64,000 nucleotides of DNA from Ktedonobacteria bacterium brp13 (GCA_015099395.1 AP024096.1:7419485-7483484), one strand, 5' to 3'; counted from the stretch's first letter, positions 19,022 to 28,233 are shown. Notes: generated by a model from the sequence alone, not told the origin. A program made the numbers and translations.

Positions 19022-19296
19022 TGGGGTCATAACATTTTTCCCTTCCGTTTTTCCCGCTAAGCAAGAGAAGCAATTGGAACTTCAGGAGCATTGAAGGATA
19101 AAACAGGGCTTCTAAAAGCGGGTGTGAGCCCTCCAGAAACCGAAAAGAGAGATTCATTACGAGAAAAGCATAATCCATACTAACTTCTCTGTATTCCTCG
19201 CGCCAGCGCCGGCCCCGAAAGACTTCTTTCTCGCCTTCTACATGAATTGCTGCATGCTTAGCGGGAAAAACGGAAGGAAAAAATGTTATGACCCCA
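19022..19296. repeat. MITE-like element, 275 bp
   Basis: Inverted repeats of 42 bp with one mismatch: TGGGGTCATAACATTTTT at 19022 and the complement ending ATGACCCCA at 19296. The centre is non-coding. Confidence 0.8.
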
Positions 19297-19962
19297 TGTT
19301 ATACGAGAAATCTTGCTCATTTGAGCCTATCCAGCAAAGGGCTGAATAGATGAGACAAAATGCTACGCCATTTTATGTGAGAGGCTGATTTGCTGAATGC
19401 GCCTCTCAAGCCAAGAGCGCCAAGTTATCTGATACAAACGCGCCAGGAAATCGGAGAAATGACAGCCTTCATCGGGATGGCACCGTTGACAATACCGTCT
19501 CGAATTTTGAAACGTCATGCGCTGTAAGCGCACCACTCCGTATGAAAAAGAAAAATAGAGGGAGCTTTTTTATTTTTTTACAGAGATTTTCAGAATATAC
19601 CACTGGCGAAACCTGATGCACACGATACTGGAGCCAAGCACAAAAATTTTCCTGGAAAGCTTCGCTTGGATGGAGCGTTTTGAATCGAGTAAATCGTGCA
19701 ATTGTGAAATAATCGTGCATATTTTCGGAAGTAGAGGCACTATTGGCTCGTTCAGTTTCATGATCTGTCTTTTTTCTCCCAGTGCGATGCGACGTAGAAG
19801 GGTTCGCCAGTGGTATCAATTTTGTGTTAGACCCATTTTAAACAATAAACTACATCCAAATCCGGCCTTGAGTAGTTTTATCTACTAATTGACACCCATC
19901 GGGAAAAAAGATATGCTAGCGCAAAAGAAAACTATCGATGCTCACCAATATAGGAGTTTTGC
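19297..19962. other. non-coding stretch
   Basis: No supported gene. A minus-strand frame (19469-19819) is AT-rich with no motif or SD. Nothing else was seen. Confidence 0.4.
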
Positions 19963-20268
19963 ATGCGCGATCCCAATCAGTCTAATGTTCCTCCTCAGCC
20001 GGGATATCCTCAAGGTCAGTATCCTCCTCAACCAGGGTATCCTCAGAGTCAGGGGAGGGCACACCAGCGATTAACCTACCAGCGGAGACGCCGTCTCAGT
20101 CGTTTTCAGGTCCGTATGGGAACAATAGGCTTTCTTGCCTGTGCCGCGGGAATCTATCTACAAGTTACCGGTCAGGCAAAAAATCCCGTAGCAGGCCTTG
20201 CCCTGATCGGAGGGGGTGCGCTGGTCTTCGTGCTCTTCCTGCTCCTGCCACTGTCCCTTCGCCGCTAA
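19963..20268 (+). CDS. small proline-rich two-helix membrane protein
   Basis: 101 codons with AGGAG before the ATG. The N-terminus has a duplicated PPQPGYPQ unit and a basic stretch (QRRRRLSRFQVR) that would stay cytoplasmic. Two membrane helices follow (about 52-70 and 77-97), ending in LRR. Pro/Gln/Tyr-rich tails with short hydrophobic domains are common in actinobacterial and Chloroflexota membrane proteins. Function unknown. Confidence 0.75.
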   Translation: MRDPNQSNVPPQPGYPQGQYPPQPGYPQSQGRAHQRLTYQRRRRLSRFQVRMGTIGFLACAAGIYLQVTGQAKNPVAGLALIGGGALVFVLFLLLPLSLRR

Positions 20269-20318
20269 ATCCGGGATCTGAGGTGCAAGAAACGGAAATG
20301 CCATTTGTCAGATAAAAA

Positions 20319-20450
20319 GGGTCTCCCGCTCTTTTGGTGCAAGATGAGCTTATTAGGAATATTCTCTTTCCGCAATCCGCTCCTGGAGCGGATGAAGGTT
20401 TTCAATATACTCTGTTGATGAGATTTTTGCACCAAAAGAGCGGGAGACCC
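20319..20450. repeat. MITE, 132 bp, with 8-bp target duplication
   Basis: A perfect 24-bp inverted repeat begins GGGTCTCCCGCTCTTTTGG. The element is flanked on both sides by GATAAAAA (20311-20318 and 20451-20458), an 8-bp target-site duplication, so it is a recently inserted unit. Confidence 0.88.
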
Positions 20451-20458
20451 GATAAAAA

Positions 20459-21410
20459 ATGACGATTGCCAAATAATCTGGCGGCGGTTTTCCTGGCTTT
20501 AGCCAAGCAAGCAGTGCCACATAAAGTGGCGAGACATCTTGCAGAAGCAGAACAGCTACGGGAAGCGATCTCTTTTCTCTCATGTTTTGATAGTGCGCCA
20601 TTTTATCTAGCAAAAAGTCGAGATCGCTTCTCAGGCGGCTTTACAGAAGCAATGCGCCATTTTATTTGGCAAAGATGGTGCATTTCCTGTTGCTCCCTTT
20701 CTCGCAGCGCTTCTCATCAAGAGTTGGTAAATTAACTCAATGGTGGTCAGGTTTTGAACGGAAGGATGGGAAATTGGCGTGAATCATGGGAATCATCGGT
20801 TTATGTCCAGGCAAGGTTGCTCCCGATCCGGCTTCCTCCATCGTGTTGATTGGCGCATATAATCGCCAAAATTGACAAGAACTTCGCCACTTCTTTGAGC
20901 TTGAAAGGTTCAGATAGGCGCAAGATTTTTGACAAATACTTTGCCTCATCAGCATTTTGACAAATAACCTTGCCCCAAAAGATTTTAGGCTGTATAACCG
21001 TTTTACGCTCCTGTTTTTCTTTGCTTTTGGGGCAGAGAACGAGACAAAAGCGGCAATGATATTGTCAATCGGCTGTTTGAGTACCATTTCGGCGATCGAG
21101 AACCATAAACCCATCTGCTTCGCTTGAGTGATCTGAAACTTGCAAAATGCTCAGTACCATCAGAAAAAGCAGAAGACACAGTGAATTGGCCGGGATTGTC
21201 AATTAATCTGCCACGGGGCGAAAACATGAGCCAAACGACACATCGACACTTTGTAAATGGCCTCTCAGGTTAGGGCAAAATTGGAGAGGCGCGTCCATTG
21301 GCTCTGGTGTACTGTTTTGCATAAGCACATCATGCTAAGGGGCGTCGATTTTTTCAACTTTCTCCCCCCATTTCACCAGTTAGCGGGGTCCTACCAAAAT
21401 AGTGAGACGC
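20459..21410. other. about 950 bp of degenerate repeats, no gene
   Basis: Contains a hairpin with arms GAAGCGATCTC and GAGATCGCTTC (about 20558-20632), two copies of GCGCCATTTTAT, and a TTTGACAAATA motif repeated near 20929 and 20956. No open frame here has a convincing motif or SD. Confidence 0.45.
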
Positions 21411-21764
21411 CTATTTCAGAAAAGCAATGGGATTGAGAGCGTGATAGTCGTTACGGGCCTTTAGTTTTTCGAGTTCCCGGTTAAAATCCTCAAGAGTAGT
21501 AGCCGTGTTTACACCACCGGACTTGCTATCTCTGCCCAACTGATGAAGGGGGTTCGATGAAAACCCGTATGCTATTCCCGTGTCTTTTACAATAATAATT
21601 GGACCGTTGCCAAAGGTCATTTTTCTCAAATCACGAGAGTCGATATAAGCGCGGGGTTGTGTGTTGACACGATAGGCAAAGCCGACATCGTGGATTCTGT
21701 CACTGACGCTGGACTCATTGAACATTTTTTTTACAAACTCTTCGACTGTTGCATAATCTATCAT
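21411..21764 (-). CDS. small protein resembling immunity/YrhB-type proteins
   Basis: 117 codons. The core has MTFGNGPIIIVKDTGIAYGF followed by a short helical C-terminus. A GNGPiivd-tG pattern is reminiscent of the Imm35 immunity family, in which a small protein neutralises a toxin, but the match is by eye and weak. No toxin gene is adjacent. The SD is weak. It may be an orphan left by rearrangement. Confidence 0.6.
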   Translation of the reverse strand: MIDYATVEEFVKKMFNESSVSDRIHDVGFAYRVNTQPRAYIDSRDLRKMTFGNGPIIIVKDTGIAYGFSSNPLHQLGRDSKSGGVNTATTLEDFNRELEKLKARNDYHALNPIAFLK

Positions 21765-21852
21765 GGGCAGTCACTTTCTGTTTTGTTATGGAGCCTTATA
21801 GGCATCCCCTTCAATTAAAGTTTAACAATATAAAAGAATTAAAGCAAGCGAC

Positions 21853-21877
21853 TACTCCCCACGACGAAAGTCGGGGG
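21853..21877. mobile_element. possible IS200/IS605-type end hairpin
   Basis: CCCCACGAC, loop GAAA, then GTCGGGGG forms a short hairpin followed by GCTTCT. This is the style of imperfect palindrome found at ends of IS200/IS605 elements. No tnpA or tnpB lies beside it, so it is at most a remnant. Confidence 0.35.
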
Positions 21878-22398
21878 CTTCTACGGATTGGCTACCGATG
21901 CTTTGTAATCCCAAAGCAGGGTTTCAGCCAAATGAAGAAGAGGGTAGACTAAGATCCTAGCGAAAATGTGCAGTAAAGCAATTTGTGTTGTTTGTCGTAA
22001 TTCTTTTCGCCGTTTGACCCATAACCGTTCGTGTATCTGCGGATTCAACTTGAGTATGGCCGTTTGACCAACATGAGTGTGGCCGCGATCAGGAGAAGCT
22101 CTCAGTCAGCTCTATTGGCCGTGTTACCTGATCTGACACGAAAGAGGCACAGCCTGGCACCGAAGAGGTGCAACCGAGAAAATCAGGTGAGGTTCTGTGC
22201 TTCATCTCGCTCTACAGGCTCTTTGCCAAGTTTTTGAGGAATCGTAGCTCGTGGCCACACTCATGTTGGTCAAACGGCCATACTCAGACTCTTCCGCGAA
22301 TTTGGTGAAGAGAAGATGAGTATATTTGCAGCAAAGTGATAGACTGAAAGATACGATCGCAAACGAGAGCGATCCTCAATCCGGAGTCTTTACCCACG

Positions 22399-23997
22399 AT
22401 GTCTTCATCTCCCTTTCTTCCTCTTCCAGCAGGTTTAGAGATCGTCAGCATTGAGACCGTTGATGACCTATTGAAGGTTCAAGTGGCTTGCAGAAAAGAG
22501 AGAGCTTTTTGTCCCCTCTGTCACTGTCCCAGTGAACGCCGACATAGCCACTATACTCGCGTGGTAGCTGATCGGCCATGCGCGGACTTCCGCGTGCAAC
22601 TCATCTTGCATGTGCGCAAGTTCTTCTGCGAGACAGTCGACTGTTCCCGCAAGATTTTTACCGAACGGCTCCCAGCCTTTGTTGAACCCTGGGCACGGAT
22701 GACGGTTCGCCTGCGTCAAGCCTTGGAGGCCGTTGGGATAGCAACCTGTGGAGAGGTCGGTACGCGTCTGGCTGAACGGCTTGCCCTGCCGACCTCTCCC
22801 ACAACTCTTCTTCGCCGTATTATGGCCTTGCCCACCGATGCGGTAGGATTGGTCAAACAGTTGGGAATCGATGACTTTGCCTTACTGCGAGGGAGAAACT
22901 ACGGAACCGTTCTTGTTGATTTAGGGCGTCATCGAGTCATCGACCTTTTACCAGATCGCAAGGCAGAAACCGCCAAAGTGTGGATGCAAGCCCACCCGGA
23001 AATAGACCTGGTCAGCCGTGATCGCGGAGGGGATTATGCCAGCGCAGCCAGTCTAGGCGCTTCACAAGCGGCTCAGAGTGCCGATCGTTTTCATTTGGTG
23101 AAAAATCTGACAGAAGCAGTACAAAAAGCATTAGTCCCTTGCCGTGCTGAACTGCAACGAGAGCCGAAGAGAGCCGAGCCTGTCGATCCGGAAGCCAGAG
23201 AAGCGTCTGCACGTTCCCTTTTGACCTCTGATGGACAACCTTACTCAGCGCACCAAGCCGAGCGGTATGAGCGCTACCAACAGGTGATGGCGCTCCATGA
23301 GCAGGGAATGAAGACCAAAGAGATCGCCAAGCGGGTTGGCCTGGGAGTGCGAACAATTCAGCGGTGGTTCACACAGGGAGAGTATGTGGAAACGAACTAC
23401 CACCATCAGCATCGAAGTCGTTTTGATGCGTACGAGGCGTATGTCATGCGACGTTGGGATGAGGGATGTCACAACATTCAACAGCTCTGGCGCGAGATCA
23501 AAGCTCAAGGCTATCCTCATTCCGATCGGGCCTTGCGAGCTCATCTCGAACCTCTTCGCGGCAAAGAGCAAGCCGATTTCCCCGCAGCCTCTCGCCTTGA
23601 CCACTTTTCGGCAAAAAAGACCATGTGGCTTTTCATCCGTCGTTTCAAGGATTTAGATGAAAAGGAGCGAGAGGAACTGGCAACCATTCGTCAGGCAAGT
23701 GAGACGGCTGAGACCCTCTACGTCCTGGTTCAGCAGTTTTTACAGATGGTTCGCCAACTGGAGGGAGAACGCCTTGAGACCTGGCTCACTGCGGTGGCAG
23801 AAAGCCAGATCGAGGCTCTGCAACGCTTCGCCGCTGGCTTGGAACAGGACAAAACCGCTGTCCTCATGGGCTTAACGCACTCCCACAACAATGCGCAGGC
23901 CGAAGGGCAGGTGACCAGGATCAAGCTTCTCAAGAGAATGATGTATGGCCGCGCTGGATTTCCTTTGTTGCGCCAGCGCGTCCTCCATCGCTTCTGA
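22399..23997 (+). CDS. ISL3-family transposase
   Basis: 532 codons. An N-terminal zinc ribbon (FCPLCHCPSERRHSHYTR, then FFCETVDCSRKIFTER) precedes a helix-turn-helix and the DDE domain: D in LGIDDFALLRG, D in SRDRGGDYA, and E in NNAQAEGQVTRIKLLKRMMYG. RFHLVKNLTEA lies between. An inserted HTH-like segment (MKTKEIAKRVGLGVRTIQRWF, about 295-315) splits the catalytic domain, as in longer ISL3 members. All catalytic residues and both element ends are intact, so the element could be mobile. Confidence 0.95.
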   Translation: MSSSPFLPLPAGLEIVSIETVDDLLKVQVACRKERAFCPLCHCPSERRHSHYTRVVADRPCADFRVQLILHVRKFFCETVDCSRKIFTERLPAFVEPWARMTVRLRQALEAVGIATCGEVGTRLAERLALPTSPTTLLRRIMALPTDAVGLVKQLGIDDFALLRGRNYGTVLVDLGRHRVIDLLPDRKAETAKVWMQAHPEIDLVSRDRGGDYASAASLGASQAAQSADRFHLVKNLTEAVQKALVPCRAELQREPKRAEPVDPEAREASARSLLTSDGQPYSAHQAERYERYQQVMALHEQGMKTKEIAKRVGLGVRTIQRWFTQGEYVETNYHHQHRSRFDAYEAYVMRRWDEGCHNIQQLWREIKAQGYPHSDRALRAHLEPLRGKEQADFPAASRLDHFSAKKTMWLFIRRFKDLDEKEREELATIRQASETAETLYVLVQQFLQMVRQLEGERLETWLTAVAESQIEALQRFAAGLEQDKTAVLMGLTHSHNNAQAEGQVTRIKLLKRMMYGRAGFPLLRQRVLHRF

Positions 23998-24014
23998 GAA
24001 CCATACGAGCAGGG

Positions 24015-24503
24015 TCATCCTCTCATCTTCCGGTCGCTTTTCTCCAGGCTCCTTTCTTGAGTTGCACGCTGGCGCAGCATGCTCCTGACCTCCATTAAAA
24101 GTTTCCCCAATGTATTCTGTCCACTCCCATCCGCTCCACATCCCCAGTAATAGTCGCCAGGAGCACTCTCGACAATTTCTTCCTCTCCAGTGCTTAGCAA
24201 GAGGGTGCGCAACCCCTTGTGGGTCTCGAACTTCTGTAAGACGGCCTTGAACATCACTTCGTCCTTGACCTGTTCCCAATCAGGACGCAAAGGCAGTTTG
24301 CGATTCCTTCCGATCTCGGCAGCCTGTTTGGGTGTCAATGCCCTCTGGATTTGTGCTGCATGAGGGGTGCCAGCAAACTTCTGAGCTTGAAAGTAGTGTT
24401 CAACAGTTTGCCACCAGATCCCATCCATCTCGATACCATGCCGAGAGAAGTTCGAGAAACACCCGTAAGGTTCATCATGAGGAGTGTAAAAGTAAATGGT
24501 CAT
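24015..24503 (-). CDS. NADAR-family protein (YbiA-like N-glycosidase), IS cargo
   Basis: 162 codons. Family signatures: YGCFSNFSRHGIEMDG near the N-terminus, TVEHYFQAQKF, and the C-terminal YWGCGADGSGQNTLGKLL with MEVR. NADAR proteins cut N-glycosidic bonds of ribosyl compounds; YbiA acts on riboflavin intermediates and some members remove ADP-ribose from guanine in DNA, acting as antitoxin to DarT1-type toxins. Length fits the family (about 150-170). The gene lies entirely inside the ISL3 inverted repeats, tail-to-tail with the transposase and 17 nt from it. No DarT-like gene is seen. Confidence 0.92.
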   Translation of the reverse strand: MTIYFYTPHDEPYGCFSNFSRHGIEMDGIWWQTVEHYFQAQKFAGTPHAAQIQRALTPKQAAEIGRNRKLPLRPDWEQVKDEVMFKAVLQKFETHKGLRTLLLSTGEEEIVESAPGDYYWGCGADGSGQNTLGKLLMEVRSMLRQRATQERSLEKSDRKMRG

Positions 24504-24749
24504 AACAGGAGTTCTCTTTCTTGAGGTGGAATGTTCTCTTTACTCGCATTACTCGCACTTTCTTAGTCAGCACAAGTATATCAAATTTTCTCCAATGCTG
24601 AAACGGTTCAAACAAACTCATCATTCACCAAATTCGCGGAAGAGTCATACTCAAGTTGAATCCGTAGTGTATCTCGATAGTCGAGAAGCAGGAAAGGCGC
24701 ATTTCCGGTGCAATCTGACGCAATTCTATTCCAAACAGCAGTGCAACCT

Positions 24750-24860
24750 GGTAAATGCCGTCCGAAGTGAGCAGGTTTGGCCCTCCGACGTAAGCACTTG
24801 CCCTCCAATGTGAGCACTGGTACAAAACTACTTGAGCAAACCGCTTCACATCTGGGGTAT
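24750..24860. repeat. dispersed 110-bp repeat, copy 2
   Basis: Diverged copy of 17194-17302, with the same GGTAAATGCC start, three AGTGAGCA/TGAGCACT units about 20 bp apart and the CACATCTGG end. Confidence 0.5.
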
Positions 24861-24900
24861 CAGCAGAGAAGCGTGTAAATAACAACGAGATCCACACCCC

Positions 24901-24932
24901 TTATAACCCCCAGCGGCGCTGGGAGGTTATAA
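24901..24932. terminator. bidirectional hairpin at the end of the NTF2-like gene
   Basis: TTATAACC and GGTTATAA bracket CCCAGC/GCTGGG, giving a near-perfect 32-base palindrome that includes the stop codon. Likely ends transcription from the minus strand. Confidence 0.5.
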
Positions 24933-25493
24933 AGGCGTCCCACGTCATGCCCAGCGCTTTGCGGCGACGCTCGGCAATGAGCTTGAATGCCTCTTTGAGT
25001 TCGGCGGGACGTGGGGAAATGAGGCCACTGAAGGCTAGGCGAATGACTCCGGTCTGCAGGAGAAAGATGTTGTAGAATTGCAGATCCAGGGGGACCCTGG
25101 TAAGAGACATGCCGGGGTCTATGTCGATGGTGAAGGTCCCTTCGGTGCAGATCAGATCGGAATCTTCGATGAAGCGGGTGAGGGCCTTGAGCCGCGAAGG
25201 ACCCAATTCGCGCGTCTCGTGTTGAAAGTTGTTCTCAATGGCATCGTATCCCTGGGTGACGGAACCGCCGCTGACGGAGATACTGATAGCGTTGGGGTGA
25301 TAGAGGGTGCGAAGTTGGGCGAGATTCTGTGCCTGTAGAGCGGTCCAGTAGCGGCGGTGAAATTGCTGCTCAGGCGTGGCTGGGGCTCCGAGATGGAGTG
25401 GAGTAGCGGGCTGACGTGGCGAAATCATGCCGCTGAAATGATTGCGTATGGTGCCTGCCTGGAGCAAATAGATATCATAGTGAACGTTGAAGC
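24901..25493 (-). pseudogene. NTF2/SnoaL-like protein with duplicated segment, 5'-truncated
   Basis: The frame reads VHYDIYLLQAGTIRNHFSGM, a proline linker, then a full NTF2-like domain (RRYWTALQAQNLAQLRTLYH, a central strand region) ending FYNIFLLQTGVIRLAFSGLI. The opening segment and the closing segment are the same motif, so the original gene had at least two tandem NTF2-like domains. Only the tail of the first survives. Upstream lies the IS1182-type element; beyond it the frame meets a stop, so truncation probably preceded or accompanied repeat insertion. Such domains bind small substrates; no specific role can be given. Confidence 0.7.
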
Positions 25494-25500
25494 ATAATGT

Positions 25501-27460
25501 GGCTCATGTCCACTTTTGACACTGCTGGCAAACCTGCTAAGCAGCAGAGCAGAGCCTTTGGAAGGCAGAGACCCGCGTTGGAGCAGGAAGGTCGCCCTCC
25601 AGCCACGCCACAATACGAACCACATTGATGGCAGCAGCAATACTCACATGCTGTAAATGAGTCTTGTCGAAGCCAATATAACGTGAACGGCGCATGTCAA
25701 AGGCACGAACACCTTGCGAGATGGTGGCTTCGATCCCTTCTCGTCGAGCATACAGCTTCGCGAATGCTGGGGTCTGTTCTCGCCGACGGGCAGCTTGCAA
25801 TGCTTCATGTTGTTCGCGAGGATGCACCGTGATCAATCGGCGAGGAGTGGGTGATTGCGAAGTGGTACAGGAAGTCAGACGCGGGCAACTGCGGCAATCC
25901 GTCGTGGAGAAGCGGATCTTGATCACCTCATTTGTCCGATTGTCAATGGCAGGTGTCCAACTGCTACTCGTATGCCCTTCAGGGCACGTCGCCTGTTGAT
26001 GCTCCCAGTCAATGCGAAACTGACTCACATCGATCCCATGCTCGCTATTCGCTTGCCATTTGACATCTGGACGTCTCGGTCCAATCATTTCAATGCCATA
26101 CTGCTGCTGGCTCGAGACGAGAATGGGTGCGGTGATATATCCTGTATCCACAAAATGTTGACGAGGCGAGAGGTGAGCCTGCTCTAGCTCTTCATGGATT
26201 GTTTCTGTCATCTGCTCGTCAGTTGTAGGTGCAGATGTGGTGGCTACGTGGGTGATGAGATGAGGACGGTCCTCCTCACACGTTTCGGTGAGATGCACTT
26301 TGTAGCCGGTCCATCTCGTCTCCCGCTTTTTGCCATAGCGGGCTTCATGATCGTAAGGCGAATTGATGAACAGCGTTGCGGGAGGAACATTGTCATTGCT
26401 TCGCCAACGAAGTTGTCCCTCTTCCCAGCCGTAGTTTTGGATCCAGACCCGACGCAGAATCTCGATAGCGGGAATCTCGCGGAGCACAGCGGGAGCATCT
26501 GAAGCGAAGAGCTCGGTCAGCAAGGTTGCCCCATCGCGTCCAATGACTTCTGCAAGGACTTGACGTTCAGCCTGCTGGTGAGGGAGATGAGCTTCCTCAA
26601 TGCGATGCCCATAGCGATCAAGCCACTCCGGGTCGCAGTGCTCCAGCAGCCAGTCACTAGCAATGACAGCCAAGCTGTTGAGCGCAAAACGCATGGTTTC
26701 TCCCACGCACATGAGTCGATTGATCGCTCGCACTTTGGCTAGCACGTGGGTCGAGTCCGTTCGTTGCTGTTGGCGTTCTTTGAGCCAACCACGCTCTTTG
26801 AAGGTGGTAAGCATGACCTCTAGTAGCAGCGCTTCGGCTCCTCCTTGCACGAGGCGTGTGCGAAATTCACAGAGGACCGTTGCGTCAAAGCCAGGATCAG
26901 TCAAGTCCAACCCCAGAGCATATTTCCAGTCGATGTGACCTCGCACCGCATCTGCGGCTTGCCGATCCGGAAGCTCCTCAATGAACTGCATGACGGTAAT
27001 CAAGGCCAATCGCCATGGTGCCTCCACAGGGCGGCCATTGTGAGGAAACAGATGGGTGAAGGATTGGTCCTGGTAGATGGTTCCCAGGGCGTCGCGCATC
27101 TTCATATACCTCGTGCCTTTGGGATAGGCGGCACGAGCGACACGAATGGTCTCTTCCGGGATAGAAAACTCGTTTTGAGGCTGCAATGTCATCTTTCTAC
27201 TCCTCTCCTCGATGCTCTGCTCCAACAACTCCTTCGACTGCTCTATCCTAGCAAGCTGGTGCAATTCGAGCCCCGAGAGTTTACCAGCAGTGTCAACTTT
27301 GATGCATACAGTCTGCTTGTTTCTCACAAGGAGAAGAACACGTGGAAAAGCTTCATTGCCGAAATCGCCTGAGAGGCGTTTCCAGGAAAGAACCTTCTCG
27401 GTACAAACCCGGTATCACAGTGGGCAAGCAACCTGTATGCATCAAAGTTGGCCATGAGCC
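25501..27460. mobile_element. IS1182-type insertion sequence (1960 bp)
   Basis: The ends are imperfect inverted repeats starting GGCTCATG(T/G)CCA. ATAATGT flanks both sides (25494-25500 and 27461-27467), a 7-bp target duplication. One transposase gene fills the element. Confidence 0.88.
25537..27192 (-). CDS. IS1182-family transposase
   Basis: 551 codons from MTLQPQNEF with AGGAG just upstream; an in-frame extension further upstream lacks an SD. It has the family layout: YMKMRDALGTIYQD, LFPHNGRPVEAPWRLALI, ELPDRQAADAVRGHIDWKYA, catalytic D in QRTDSTHVLA, D in HFVDTGYIT, a zinc-like CRSCPRLTSC, and E in RREGIEATISQGVRAF followed by RRSRYIGFDKTHLQH. Complete, with intact ends, so potentially active. 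Confidence 0.94.
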   Translation of the reverse strand: MTLQPQNEFSIPEETIRVARAAYPKGTRYMKMRDALGTIYQDQSFTHLFPHNGRPVEAPWRLALITVMQFIEELPDRQAADAVRGHIDWKYALGLDLTDPGFDATVLCEFRTRLVQGGAEALLLEVMLTTFKERGWLKERQQQRTDSTHVLAKVRAINRLMCVGETMRFALNSLAVIASDWLLEHCDPEWLDRYGHRIEEAHLPHQQAERQVLAEVIGRDGATLLTELFASDAPAVLREIPAIEILRRVWIQNYGWEEGQLRWRSNDNVPPATLFINSPYDHEARYGKKRETRWTGYKVHLTETCEEDRPHLITHVATTSAPTTDEQMTETIHEELEQAHLSPRQHFVDTGYITAPILVSSQQQYGIEMIGPRRPDVKWQANSEHGIDVSQFRIDWEHQQATCPEGHTSSSWTPAIDNRTNEVIKIRFSTTDCRSCPRLTSCTTSQSPTPRRLITVHPREQHEALQAARRREQTPAFAKLYARREGIEATISQGVRAFDMRRSRYIGFDKTHLQHVSIAAAINVVRIVAWLEGDLPAPTRVSAFQRLCSAA

Positions 27461-28233
27461 ATAATGTGGCAAAACTTGTCTAAGATATGCTTCACAGGCA
27501 CATCGGCACAATATGCTTCACAAACCATGTTTGAATCTGAATGTAGGCTCAGGCCAATTCTAGACGTACCTGAAGCGTACTGGATGCGCAATACAGCTTT
27601 GGATAGCTGTGTATCTCATCCAGATGCCTCTGGCCGCAAAGGTGGACTGATCCACGGCCAACATATGCTTCACCGACTCAAAATGAGTCGGTGCGGGCGT
27701 TCCGCATGGTGAGCCACATCGCTCGAATTTGAGAACTATCTGATGGCCTGTGAAGCATATATTGGCCGCGAAAATCGAGGCAAGAGCACGAAAATCCGCT
27801 GATCGAGCAACGAAATGATTCACGGCTGCATTATGCTACACAATGCCGAATCACGGCTAACATATGGTTCTCCCGCAGGCTCGATGATTTTGGCAAAGGA
27901 TGATGGAACTCATCTATGAAGATGTGGCTTGCCATGCAAGACTGTATTTCCCAGATCACCATCCTTGAGCTTTTTATCATCGAGCCTGCGGGAGAACCAA
28001 CATATGCTTCACAGTGTCATATTGCCTGCTTGTCCTCAACCAGCCTGGGAGCGTGGAATGGTGCCAGGATATGCTTCACAGAAACGGCCTACAAGAGGTG
28101 AAATGCGCGACGCTGTCACCAGGGGCAAAGTAAATGCAGAGCATGTCCATCGTTCATGATGAAAAAGTCCTTTCCTCACTCTTCTTTGTTCCCTTGAAGC
28201 ACTCTTTCTGCTAGAATAGCTCGTATCAGAAAC
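27461..28233. repeat. repeat cluster: ATATGCTTCAC array and an inverted-repeat element
   Basis: No gene. ATATGCTTCAC(A) occurs at 27485, 27511, 27663, 28002 and 28069 and inverted at 27749. A separate inverted repeat with 28-bp arms (CATATGGTTCTCCCGCAGGC outward) spans 27861-28006 and shares its core with 14969. The array resembles multiple transposase-binding repeats of an IS end without its genes. Confidence 0.6.

Larger units (their letters stand above)
22287..24646. mobile_element. ISL3-family insertion sequence carrying a NADAR gene (2360 bp)
   Basis: A perfect 23-bp inverted repeat starting GACTCTTCCGCG lies at 22287-22309 and 24624-24646. The element is flanked by ATACTCA on both sides (22280-22286 and 24647-24653), matching the uninterrupted MITE B sequence at 46863-46869. 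Inside are the ISL3 transposase and, converging on it, a NADAR-family gene. Simple ISL3 elements are usually about 1.2-1.7 kb with transposase only, so the second gene is cargo. Confidence 0.93.
22038..24666. repeat. MITE B, copy 1, split by an ISL3-type element
   Basis: Two parts, 22038-22286 and 24654-24666, add to 262 bp, exactly the length of copy 2 at 46621-46882. TIRs are about 47 bp and begin TGCGGATTCAACTTGAG; the centre is non-coding. GTGTATC flanks the outer ends (22031-22037 and 24667-24673) as a target duplication. Just upstream (about 21985-22030) are scrambled fragments resembling MITE A. Confidence 0.9.

Noticed and set aside
23012..23604. Overlapping minus-strand frames of about 115 codons
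   Set aside because: Antisense to the ISL3 transposase with intact DDE residues.
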